NCBI GenBank assembly: GCA_013297865.1
Contig: JAAFIP010000020.1
Span: forward strand, 1-38,789
Source of the DNA: Polaromonas sp.
Lineage (GTDB): Bacteria > Pseudomonadota > Gammaproteobacteria > Burkholderiales > Burkholderiaceae_C
DNA length: 38,789 nucleotides
Reading direction: 5' to 3'
In this document: positions 8,412 through 16,068 of the stretch, one piece after another
How positions within the stretch are numbered: position 1 is the first letter of the stretch
Layout: each line of letters starts with the position of its first letter
Notes under the pieces: model-generated
What the model was told of the DNA's origin: nothing
What the model saw: only the letters and a program-made list of their open reading frames with translations
Database searches by the model: none
Made by a program: the position numbers and the translations under genes

Positions 8412-11400
8412 ATGAACGCCCCGCTGCCTGAACACATTCGCAAAGCGCTGGAAACCGTCACCCTGGACGACAAATACAGCCTGGACTATGGCCGCGCGTT
8501 CATGAGCGGCGTGCAGGCCCTGGTCAAGCTGCCCATGCTGCAGCGCCTGCGCGACCAGCAGGTAGGCAAAAACACGGCAGGCTTTGTGTCGGGCTACCGC
8601 GGCTCCCCATTGGGCGGCTACGACCAGGCGCTGTGGAACGCGGCTAAATACCTCAAGGCGCAAAACGTTGTCTTCCAGCCCGGCGTGAACGAGGAGCTGG
8701 CTGCCACAGCAGTGTGGGGCACCCAGCAGCTGGGCTTTGCGCCGCCGGGCACCAACAAATTCGACGGCGTGTTCGGCATCTGGTATGGCAAAGGCCCTGG
8801 CGTGGACCGCACCAGTGATGTGTTCAAACACGGCAACATGGCAGGCACCACGCCCTGGGGCGGCGTGATTGCGGTGGCGGGTGACGACCATGTGGCCAAA
8901 AGCTCTACCGCTGCGCACCAGTCCGACCATATCTTCAAAGCCTGCGGCCTGCCCGTGTTTTTCCCGGCCAGCGTGCAGGAGATTCTGGACCTTGGCATTC
9001 ACGCTTTTGCCATGAGCCGCTACGCAGGCGTGTGGACCGGCATGAAGACGATTCAGGAGATCGTGGAGTCAAGCGCCACCGCCATGATCGACCCTGAGCG
9101 TGTGCAGATCAAGCTGCCCAGTGACTTTGTGATGCCGCCGGGCGGTGTGCATATCCGCTGGCCCGACGCCGCGCTCGACCAAGAGCAACGCCTGTTTGAC
9201 ACCAAATGGTATGCGGCGCTGGCCTATGTGCGCGCCAATCGGCTCAACTACAACGCCATCGAAGGCAAAAACGACCGCTTTGGCCTGATCGCCAGCGGCA
9301 AGGCCTACAACGACACGCGCCAGGCCCTGGCGGATTTGGGCCTGGACGACGCCACCTGCCAGCGCATCGGCATCCGGCTGCACAAAGTGGGCGTGGTGTG
9401 GCCGCTGGAGGCGCAGCTCACGCGCGAGTTTGCCACCGGCCTGCAGGAGATATTGGTGGTGGAGGAAAAGCGCCAGGTCATTGAATACCAGCTCAAGGAA
9501 GAGCTGTACAACTGGCGCAGTGATGTGCGGCCCAATGTGCTGGGCAAGTTTGACGAAGGTGACTCCGACCATGAAGGCGGCGAGTGGAGCCTGGCCAACC
9601 CCACAGCCCACACCCTGCTGCGCGCCAATGCCGACCTGTCGCCCGCCTTGATTGCCAAAGCCATTGCCAAACGCCTGAAAAAAATCGGCATCGACGCAGA
9701 CACCACAGCCCGCATCGACGCGCGCCTGGCCGTCATTGCCGCCAAAGAGCAGGCAATGCACACCATCGAAGTGCAGGGCCTGAAAGACGCAGACCGCCAG
9801 CCCTGGTTCTGCTCAGGCTGTCCGCACAACACCAGCACCAAAGTGCCCGAAGGCTCGCGCGCCATGGCCGGTATCGGCTGCCACTTCATGAGCATCTGGA
9901 TGGACCGCAGCACCGTGGGCTTTACCCAGATGGGCGGCGAGGGCGTGCCCTGGGTGGGCCAGCAGCCGTTTACCAAAGACAAACACATCTTCGCCAACCT
10001 GGGCGACGGCACCTATTTCCACAGCGGTTTGCTGGCGGTGCGCCAGGCGATTGCGGCAGGCGTCAACATCACCTACAAAATCCTCTACAACGATGCCGTG
10101 GCCATGACCGGTGGCCAGCAGATCGGCGAGCGGCCCGAGGGCCATTCGGTGGTGCAGATTGCGCAGAGCATGCGCGCCGAGGGCGCGAAGAAGATCTGCG
10201 TGGTGACCGATGAGCCTGAGAAGTATGAGGGCGTGAAGCTTGTGGAAGGCGTGCAGGTTTTTCACCGCGACATGTTGGACGCCATCCAGCGCGAGTTCCG
10301 CGACATAGAAGGATGCAGCGTCATCATCTACGACCAGACCTGCGCGACCGAAAAGCGCCGCCGCCGCAAGCGCGGCAAGATGGTGGACCCCGCCGTGCGC
10401 GTGGTCATCAACGAAGCGGTGTGCGAAGGCTGCGGCGACTGCGGCGTGCAGAGCAACTGCATGAGCGTAGAGCCGCTGGAGACCGAGCTGGGCCGCAAGC
10501 GCACCATCAACCAGAGCACCTGCAACAAAGATGTGAGCTGCGTCAAAGGCTTTTGCCCCAGCTTCATCACGGTGGAAGGCGGGCAGCTGAAGAAAAAATC
10601 CAAAACCGATACCAAAATCAACCCCATGAGCCTGGGCGAGCTGCCCCAGCCGCAGCTGCCCAGCACCGCCCAGCCTTACGGCATGGTGGTGGCAGGGGTG
10701 GGCGGCACGGGGGTGATTACCATCGGCCAGCTGCTGGGTGTGGCCGCGCATCTGGAGGGCAAAGGCATCGTCACGCAGGACGCCGCAGGCCTGGCGCAAA
10801 AAGGCGGCGCCACCTGGAGCCACGTCATCATTGCCGACAGCGCAGGCGACATCCGCACCACACGCGTGAGCATGGCCGATGCACACCTGATCTTTGGCTG
10901 CGACCCTCTGGTAGCCGCCCACAAGGAAACCCTGCTGCGCATGCGCGAAGGCAAAACCCATGTGGCGCTCAACGCCCACAGCACGCCCACCGCTGCGTTC
11001 GTGAAAAACGGGGCCTGGCTCAACCCGGCCCAGCAGTGCGTGGCCCAGATCACCGAGACCGTGGGCGCGCAGGCGGTAGGCCTGTTTAACGCCGACGCGA
11101 TAGCCACCACTCTGATGGGCGACAGCATCTTCATCAACCCCATGATCCTGGGCTATGCCTGGCAAAAAGGCTGGGTGCCGCTGGAGCTGGCCTCGTTGAT
11201 GCGCGCGATGGAGCTCAACAACGTGGCCATCGAGCAAAACAAACAGGCCTTCACCTGGGGCCGCCGCGCCGCGCATGACGCGGCCAGCGTAGAGCAGCTG
11301 CTCACGCCCGCGCAGGTGATTGCGATGCCGCTCAAGCCTGCCAGCACTGAGACCCTGATCGAGCGCCGCGTCGACCTGCTCACCGCCTACCAGAACGCGG

Positions 11401-11984
11401 CCTATGCGCAGCAGTACAAAAGTTTTGTGGACCGCGTGGCCGCGAAGGGAAACAAGGCGTTGACCGAAGCGGTGGCAAAGTATCTGTACAAGCTGATGGC
11501 CTACAAAGACGAATACGAGGTGGCGCGGCTGCATGCCGACACGGCGTTTGTAGACAAGGTCAAGGCGCAGTTTGAGGGCGACTTCACGCTGAACTACCAT
11601 CTGGCGCCGCCTTTGATTTCCAAAAAGAACGACAAGGGGCAGTTGATCAAGCGCAAGTTTGGCCCGTCGATGCTGACCGGGTTCAAGCTGCTAGCCAAAC
11701 TCAAAGGACTGCGTGGTACGCCGCTGGATATTTTCGGTAAAACCGAGGAGCGCAGGATGGAGCGCGCGCTGATTGGTGAATACCGCAGCCATATCGAAGA
11801 GGTGCTGCGCCTGCTGGACGAAGGCAACAGCGCCGTAGCGCTGGAGATTGCGCGGGTGCCCGAGATGATCAAGGGCTTTGGTCATGTGAAGGAGCGCAAT
11901 GTGGTTGTTGCGCGGGCCAAGTGGGAAGGGTTGTTGGCGCAGCTGAGGTCACCGGCAGTGGGGCGGCAGGCGTTGGCGGCTTGA
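8412..11984 (+). CDS. Indolepyruvate ferredoxin oxidoreductase family protein (fused)
   Basis: A 1190-residue protein joining all catalytic parts in one chain. The N-terminal part is a pyrimidine-binding 2-oxoacid oxidoreductase domain (TAGFVSGYRGSPLGGYDQAL, residues about 55-75). The thiamine-diphosphate domain near residue 530 has NLGDGTYFHSG and NDAVAMTGGQQ. From residue 671 an iron-sulfur segment reads CEGCGDCGVQSNC, with further cysteines at STCNKDVSCVKGFCPS. The gamma-type domain near residue 760 has GVGGTGVITIGQLLG and QDAAGLAQKGGATWSHV. Such enzymes oxidatively decarboxylate aryl-pyruvates (indolepyruvate, phenylpyruvate) to acyl-CoA and reduce an electron carrier. The ATG at 8412 is preferred because GGAG (8400-8403) is eight bases upstream. 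It is a single-gene unit. Confidence 0.92.
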   Translation: MNAPLPEHIRKALETVTLDDKYSLDYGRAFMSGVQALVKLPMLQRLRDQQVGKNTAGFVSGYRGSPLGGYDQALWNAAKYLKAQNVVFQPGVNEELAATAVWGTQQLGFAPPGTNKFDGVFGIWYGKGPGVDRTSDVFKHGNMAGTTPWGGVIAVAGDDHVAKSSTAAHQSDHIFKACGLPVFFPASVQEILDLGIHAFAMSRYAGVWTGMKTIQEIVESSATAMIDPERVQIKLPSDFVMPPGGVHIRWPDAALDQEQRLFDTKWYAALAYVRANRLNYNAIEGKNDRFGLIASGKAYNDTRQALADLGLDDATCQRIGIRLHKVGVVWPLEAQLTREFATGLQEILVVEEKRQVIEYQLKEELYNWRSDVRPNVLGKFDEGDSDHEGGEWSLANPTAHTLLRANADLSPALIAKAIAKRLKKIGIDADTTARIDARLAVIAAKEQAMHTIEVQGLKDADRQPWFCSGCPHNTSTKVPEGSRAMAGIGCHFMSIWMDRSTVGFTQMGGEGVPWVGQQPFTKDKHIFANLGDGTYFHSGLLAVRQAIAAGVNITYKILYNDAVAMTGGQQIGERPEGHSVVQIAQSMRAEGAKKICVVTDEPEKYEGVKLVEGVQVFHRDMLDAIQREFRDIEGCSVIIYDQTCATEKRRRRKRGKMVDPAVRVVINEAVCEGCGDCGVQSNCMSVEPLETELGRKRTINQSTCNKDVSCVKGFCPSFITVEGGQLKKKSKTDTKINPMSLGELPQPQLPSTAQPYGMVVAGVGGTGVITIGQLLGVAAHLEGKGIVTQDAAGLAQKGGATWSHVIIADSAGDIRTTRVSMADAHLIFGCDPLVAAHKETLLRMREGKTHVALNAHSTPTAAFVKNGAWLNPAQQCVAQITETVGAQAVGLFNADAIATTLMGDSIFINPMILGYAWQKGWVPLELASLMRAMELNNVAIEQNKQAFTWGRRAAHDAASVEQLLTPAQVIAMPLKPASTETLIERRVDLLTAYQNAAYAQQYKSFVDRVAAKGNKALTEAVAKYLYKLMAYKDEYEVARLHADTAFVDKVKAQFEGDFTLNYHLAPPLISKKNDKGQLIKRKFGPSMLTGFKLLAKLKGLRGTPLDIFGKTEERRMERALIGEYRSHIEEVLRLLDEGNSAVALEIARVPEMIKGFGHVKERNVVVARAKWEGLLAQLRSPAVGRQALAA

Positions 11985-12070
11985 TCTTTTGTGTGCTGTG
12001 GGGTGTGTCTTCGGTAGCGTTGTTGCTTTTCACGGGGTTTATGTCGTGGGCCATTGCGCTACGGGCGACA

Positions 12071-12292
12071 AAGCGTATGCAAATCGCCCTCATACTGGAG
12101 TACCAGAAATCGGTCGATTCGCATACTCTTTATCGCCTCCACACACGGTAGCGCACTACCGGTATTGAACACGACGGCTTCCCGGGGACTACCGGTAGCA
12201 CGCTACCTTGGTCGCTGCACAGTGAGGTGTTTGTCAGCCGACCGATTTCTGGTACCCCAGTATGAGGGCGGATGATAAACACCTCACTGTGC
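12071..12292. repeat. Double-hairpin structured element, copy E1
   Basis: Left hairpin: arms 12071-12086 and 12115-12130 (14 of 16 positions pair) enclose a 28-nt loop at 12087-12114. Right hairpin: arms 12217-12240 and 12269-12292 (22 of 24 identical as inverted repeats) enclose the reverse complement of that loop at 12241-12268. The loop core is CTGGNGTACCAGAAATCGGT. Between them GGTAGCGCACTACCGGTA (12147-12164) and TACCGGTAGCACGCTACC (12190-12207) form an 18-bp inverted repeat with two mismatches, each half also able to make a small GGTAG/CTACC hairpin. The whole element therefore has two-fold symmetry. A homologous copy with different but still paired stems is at 31739-31970. No open frame in it looks real. 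Confidence 0.9.
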
Positions 12293-12338
12293 GTACAACT
12301 ACAAGACCCAAAACCGGCAAATAAACAAGATGAAAATG

Positions 12339-12376
12339 CTACAAATACCATAGCTACCCCCGCGATATTCTATTGG
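12339..12376 (-). repeat. 38-bp interspersed repeat, copy 4
   Basis: A reverse copy: CTACAAATACCATAGCTACC, then CCCGCGATATTCTATTGG, continuing into the family flank CCTGGCAGCC. It lies 47 bp after element E1 in the gap before yajC. Confidence 0.85.
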
Positions 12377-12543
12377 CCTGGCAGCCTAAAAGCCCCATAA
12401 AACAGCCCGAAACGGTCCCCAAACAGCCCTCCCAAGACCATTCCCAAACCGCAAAACCCCGCCTCTGAACGCCAAAACCCTGCAAATTTCCCACAAAAGC
12501 CCCTTGAAATTTAAAGGGCGCAGGCGACATACAATGAAGGGTT
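12377..12543. other. C/A-rich, G-poor intergenic tract and yajC leader
   Basis: From about 12378 to 12503 the plus strand is rich in C and A and strikingly poor in G (for example AAACAGCCCTCCCAAGACCA and CGCCAAAACCCTGCAAATTT). Such C-over-G bubbles resemble Rho utilisation sites, so Rho-dependent termination of the upstream transcript is possible. A candidate -10 for yajC is TACAAT at 12530-12535, and TTGAAA at 12504-12509 is 20 bp upstream, a longer spacing than ideal. Confidence 0.4.
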
Positions 12544-12585
12544 GTGCCCCGTGGGGGTGAACAGAGTCATTTTTTGGAGTTTTCT

Positions 12586-12918
12586 GTGTTTATTTCGACC
12601 GCTTTTGCCCAAACCGCCCCCGCTGCCGCTGCCTCCGGAGGCATGGAATCCAGCCTCATGAGCATGCTGCCGCTGATTTTGATGTTCGTCGTGCTGTATT
12701 TTGTGATGATCCGCCCCCAGATGAAAAAGCAGAAAGAACACCGCGCCATGATCGAAGCGCTGGCCAAGGGCGACGAAGTCGTCACCGCGGGCGGCATGAT
12801 CGGCAAGATCAGCAAGCTCGGAGAGAGCTACGTCGGCGTGGAACTCGCCCAGGGCGTAGAAGTCCAATTGCAGCGCAGCGCCGTAGTCCAGGTGCTGCCT
12901 AAAGGTACTGTCAAATAA
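12586..12918 (+). CDS. yajC: Preprotein translocase subunit YajC
   Basis: A 110-residue protein read from a GTG at 12586, six bases after GGAG (12576-12579). Upstream in-frame codons are rejected because they lack a ribosome site and would disturb the short N terminus. The sequence opens VFISTAFAQTAPAA, has one membrane span (LMSMLPLILMFVVLYFVMI, about residues 26-44), the YajC signature IRPQMKKQKEHRAMI, and then GDEVVTAGGMIGKI in the small cytoplasmic domain. YajC associates with SecDF and YidC at the inner membrane. It heads the yajC-secD-secF set. The 107-bp gap to secD holds no other gene. Confidence 0.93.
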   Translation: MFISTAFAQTAPAAAASGGMESSLMSMLPLILMFVVLYFVMIRPQMKKQKEHRAMIEALAKGDEVVTAGGMIGKISKLGESYVGVELAQGVEVQLQRSAVVQVLPKGTVK

Positions 12919-13025
12919 AGCCGCCGTGCGGCCTGCGCGTGTGGGATGCACGCACCAGGCCCCAGCCAAGGCGGCGCGCTTGAGAGCAGGGCCCCGCATT
13001 CGTAGACATTTAAAAAGTTAGCCGT

Positions 13026-14993
13026 ATGAACCGTTACGCTTTGTGGAAATATATCGTCATTGCCATCGTGCTGGCGGTTTCGGCCCTGTTTACTTTGCCC
13101 AATTTTTTTGGCGAAGCGCCCGCCGTGCAGGTCTCCAGCGGCAAGGCCACCATCAAGGTCGATACCACCACCCAGGTGCGCGTCGAGCAGGCGCTCAAGG
13201 CGGCCAACATCACGCCCGATGTGATGAGCTTTGACGGCAATTCAGTCAAGGCGCGTTTTAAAGACACCGACACCCAGCTGCGTGCCAAAGACGCCATCCA
13301 GAAAGCCCTGGTGCCTGATGCCAGTGACCCTTCCTATGTGGTGGCGCTGAACCTGCTCTCGCGCTCGCCATCGTGGCTGTCGGCGCTGCGCGCGTTCCCG
13401 ATGTACCTGGGTCTGGACTTGCGCGGTGGTGTGCACTTCATGCTGCAGGTGGACATGCAGGCCGCGCTGACGAAAAAAGCCGAATCCCTGTCGGGTGATA
13501 TCCGCGGCGCGCTGCGCGAGAAAAACATCCGCCACAGCGGCATTAACCGCAATGGCCAGAGCATCGAGATCAAGTTCCGCGACTCGGCCACGCTGGACGC
13601 TGCCAAGCGCGTGATGCAGGACCAGTTTGCTGACCTGCAGGCGGTAGATGCACCCGACGGCACCGAATACAAAATGACGGCCACCATCAAGCCCGAGGCG
13701 GCGCGCAAGGTGCAGGAGCAGGCCCTCAAGCAGAACATCACCACCCTGCACAACCGCATCAACGAGCTGGGCGTGGCCGAGCCGGTGATCCAGCAGCAGG
13801 GCCTGGACCGCATCATTGTGCAGTTGCCGGGCGTGCAGGATACCGCCAAGGCCAAGGACATTCTGGGCCGCACGGCCACACTGGAAGTGCGCCTGGTCGA
13901 TGAATCTACCGAGGCGCAGTCAGCAGAGCGCGGCCAAGGCCCGGTGCCTTTTGGCGCGGAGCGCTATTTTGACCGCAACCAGCAGGCGGTGATTGTGAAA
14001 AAGCAGGTCCTGCTCACGGGCGAAAACCTCACCGATGCGCAGCCAGGCTTTGACAACCAGACGCAGGAAGCCGCAGTGCACCTGTCGCTGGACGCCAAGG
14101 GCTCGCGCATTTTCAAAGACGTGACGCGTGAGAACGTGGGCAAGCGCATGGCGATTTTGCTGTTTGAAAAAGGCAAGGGCGAAGTAGTGACGGCTCCGGT
14201 GATCCGCACGGAAATTGCCGGTGGCCGCGTGCAGATCTCGGGTCGCATGACCACGACGGAAGCCAACGACACCTCGCTGCTCTTGCGCGCTGGCTCGCTG
14301 GCCGCGCCGATGGAGATCGTCGAAGAGCGCACCATCGGCCCCACACTGGGCGCTGAGAACATTGAAAAAGGCTTCAAAAGCGTGACCTACGGTTTCCTGG
14401 TCATCTGCGCCTTCATGTGCATCTACTACATGGTGTTTGGCATGTTCTCCAGCCTGGCGCTGGGTGTGAACCTGTTGATGCTGGTGGCCGTGCTTTCGAT
14501 GCTGCAGGCCACGCTGACTCTGCCCGGCATGGCCGCCATGGCGCTGGCGCTTGGTATGGCGATTGACTCCAACGTGTTGATCAATGAGCGGGTGCGCGAG
14601 GAGCTGCGCAACGGCGCCTCGCCACAGGCGGCCATCCACGCGGGCTATGACCGCGCGTGGGCCACCATTTTGGACTCCAACATCACCACCTTGATCGCCG
14701 GTGTGGCCCTGCTGGCCTTTGGCTCGGGCGCGGTGCGCGGCTTTGCGGTGGTGCATTGCGTGGGCATTTTGACCAGCATGTTCTCGGCCGTGTTCTTCTC
14801 GCGCGGTCTGGTCAACCTGTGGTACGGCAGCAAAAAGAAACTCAAAACCGTCTCGATTGGCACGGTGTGGAAGCCCGAAGGCGGCCTGGCCAGTCCTGGT
14901 GCAGGCAGTATGGTGCTCAATGAAGAGGCTGCAGCGCCTGAGGCCCCAGCGGCCAAACCCGCAGCCAAGCCTGCAGTCAAAACCAAAAAATAA
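13026..14993 (+). CDS. secD: Protein translocase subunit SecD
   Basis: A 655-residue inner-membrane protein. Span 1 is at residues 7-24 (LWKYIVIAIVLAVSALFTL). The periplasmic P1 domain follows, with the hallmark YLGLDLRGGVHFMLQVDM near residues 128-144. The C-terminal membrane block begins around residue 455 (VTYGFLVICAFMCIYYMVFG) and carries MALALGMAIDSNVLINERVR, including the conserved aspartate used for proton-driven export. A Pro/Ala/Lys-rich tail of about 25 residues ends the protein. SecD with SecF pulls secreted proteins out of the SecYEG channel using the proton motive force. No strong ribosome site is visible. secF begins 12 bp downstream. Confidence 0.97.
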   Translation: MNRYALWKYIVIAIVLAVSALFTLPNFFGEAPAVQVSSGKATIKVDTTTQVRVEQALKAANITPDVMSFDGNSVKARFKDTDTQLRAKDAIQKALVPDASDPSYVVALNLLSRSPSWLSALRAFPMYLGLDLRGGVHFMLQVDMQAALTKKAESLSGDIRGALREKNIRHSGINRNGQSIEIKFRDSATLDAAKRVMQDQFADLQAVDAPDGTEYKMTATIKPEAARKVQEQALKQNITTLHNRINELGVAEPVIQQQGLDRIIVQLPGVQDTAKAKDILGRTATLEVRLVDESTEAQSAERGQGPVPFGAERYFDRNQQAVIVKKQVLLTGENLTDAQPGFDNQTQEAAVHLSLDAKGSRIFKDVTRENVGKRMAILLFEKGKGEVVTAPVIRTEIAGGRVQISGRMTTTEANDTSLLLRAGSLAAPMEIVEERTIGPTLGAENIEKGFKSVTYGFLVICAFMCIYYMVFGMFSSLALGVNLLMLVAVLSMLQATLTLPGMAAMALALGMAIDSNVLINERVREELRNGASPQAAIHAGYDRAWATILDSNITTLIAGVALLAFGSGAVRGFAVVHCVGILTSMFSAVFFSRGLVNLWYGSKKKLKTVSIGTVWKPEGGLASPGAGSMVLNEEAAAPEAPAAKPAAKPAVKTKK

Positions 14994-15005
14994 GGGAGCA
15001 CGATC

Positions 15006-15959
15006 ATGGAATTTTTCAAAATCCGCAAAGACATTCCGTTCATGCGCCATGCGTTGATCTTCAACGCCATTTCGCTGATCACCTTTCTGGCTGCCGTGTT
15101 CTTCCTGTTCTCGCGTGGCCTGCATCTGTCGGTCGAGTTCACGGGCGGCACGGTGATGGAGGTGAGCTACTCCCAGCCTGCCGATCTGGAAAAAATCCGC
15201 ACAGTCGTGGGGTCACAAGGCTTTACCGACATCCAGGTGCAGAACTTTGGCACCGCGCGCGATGTGATCATCCGTCTGCCTGCGCAAAAAGGCGTGAGTT
15301 CAGCCCAGCAGAGCGACAAGGTGCTGAGCGCGCTCAAGCAGTCTGATGCCAGCGCGACACTGCGCCGCACCGAATTTGTCGGCCCCTCGGTGGGCGAGGA
15401 GCTGGCGACCGACGGCCTGAAGGCGCTTGGCATGGTGGTGGTCGGCATCATGATTTACCTGGCATTTCGTTTTGAATGGAAATACGCAGTGGCCGCCATC
15501 GTCGCCAACTTGCACGACGTGATCATCATTTTGGGCTTTTTCGCGTTTTTCCAGTGGGAGTTTTCGCTGTCGGTGCTGGCGGCGGTGCTGGCCGTGCTGG
15601 GCTACTCGGTGAACGAGTCGGTGGTGATTTTTGACCGGATCCGCGAGAACTTCCGCCGCTACCGCAAGATGAATACCACCGAAATCATCGACAACGCCAT
15701 CACCTCCACCATCAGCCGCACCATCATCACCCACGGCTCCACCCAGATCATGGTGCTGTCTATGCTGCTGTTTGGCGGCCCAACCCTGTTTTACTTTGCA
15801 CTGGCGCTCACCATCGGTATTCTGTTTGGCATCTATTCCTCGGTCTTTGTGGCTGCGGCTATTGCCATGTGGCTGGGTATCAAGCGTGAAGACCTGATCA
15901 AAACTGCGGCCAAAAAAGAGGAAGACCCTAATGACCCGAATGCGGGGGCCACGGTTTAA
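15006..15959 (+). CDS. secF: Protein translocase subunit SecF
   Basis: A 317-residue inner-membrane protein. It starts MEFFKIRKDIPFMRHAL and has span 1 at about residues 17-36, then VEFTGGTVMEVSYSQP and the long periplasmic loop. The five-helix block has NLHDVIIILGFFAFFQWEFS and VLGYSVNESVVIFDRIRENF, a motif shared by SecD/SecF and RND proteins. It forms the SecDF complex with the upstream gene. AAGGGAG provides translation initiation. The end of the gene is followed by about 110 bp without a convincing terminator. Confidence 0.97.
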   Translation: MEFFKIRKDIPFMRHALIFNAISLITFLAAVFFLFSRGLHLSVEFTGGTVMEVSYSQPADLEKIRTVVGSQGFTDIQVQNFGTARDVIIRLPAQKGVSSAQQSDKVLSALKQSDASATLRRTEFVGPSVGEELATDGLKALGMVVVGIMIYLAFRFEWKYAVAAIVANLHDVIIILGFFAFFQWEFSLSVLAAVLAVLGYSVNESVVIFDRIRENFRRYRKMNTTEIIDNAITSTISRTIITHGSTQIMVLSMLLFGGPTLFYFALALTIGILFGIYSSVFVAAAIAMWLGIKREDLIKTAAKKEEDPNDPNAGATV

Positions 15960-16068
15960 TACACCACTAGTCTATGCAGAGCATTCCCCCGGGGCGGTTT
16001 TGCGGGTATAGTTTTCGTATACTGAATTTAACGTACTGTCGCAATTTTTAAGAAAAAACATCACCCGC

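Noticed and set aside
9813-11600. 595-codon minus-strand open frame inside the ferredoxin oxidoreductase gene
   Set aside because: His/Ala/Val-rich composition typical of the complement of high-GC genes; the plus-strand gene is unmistakable.
12054-12275. Short open frames in E1 and E2 that share the peptide FLVPQYEG
   Set aside because: The shared peptide is just the conserved loop translated; the frames differ elsewhere, have no ribosome sites and lie within hairpins.
12071-12292. E1 as an integron attC site or a simple terminator
   Set aside because: In attC the ends are conserved and the loop varies, which is the opposite of what is seen; there is no T tract, and two mirrored hairpins with a shared loop do not fit a terminator.
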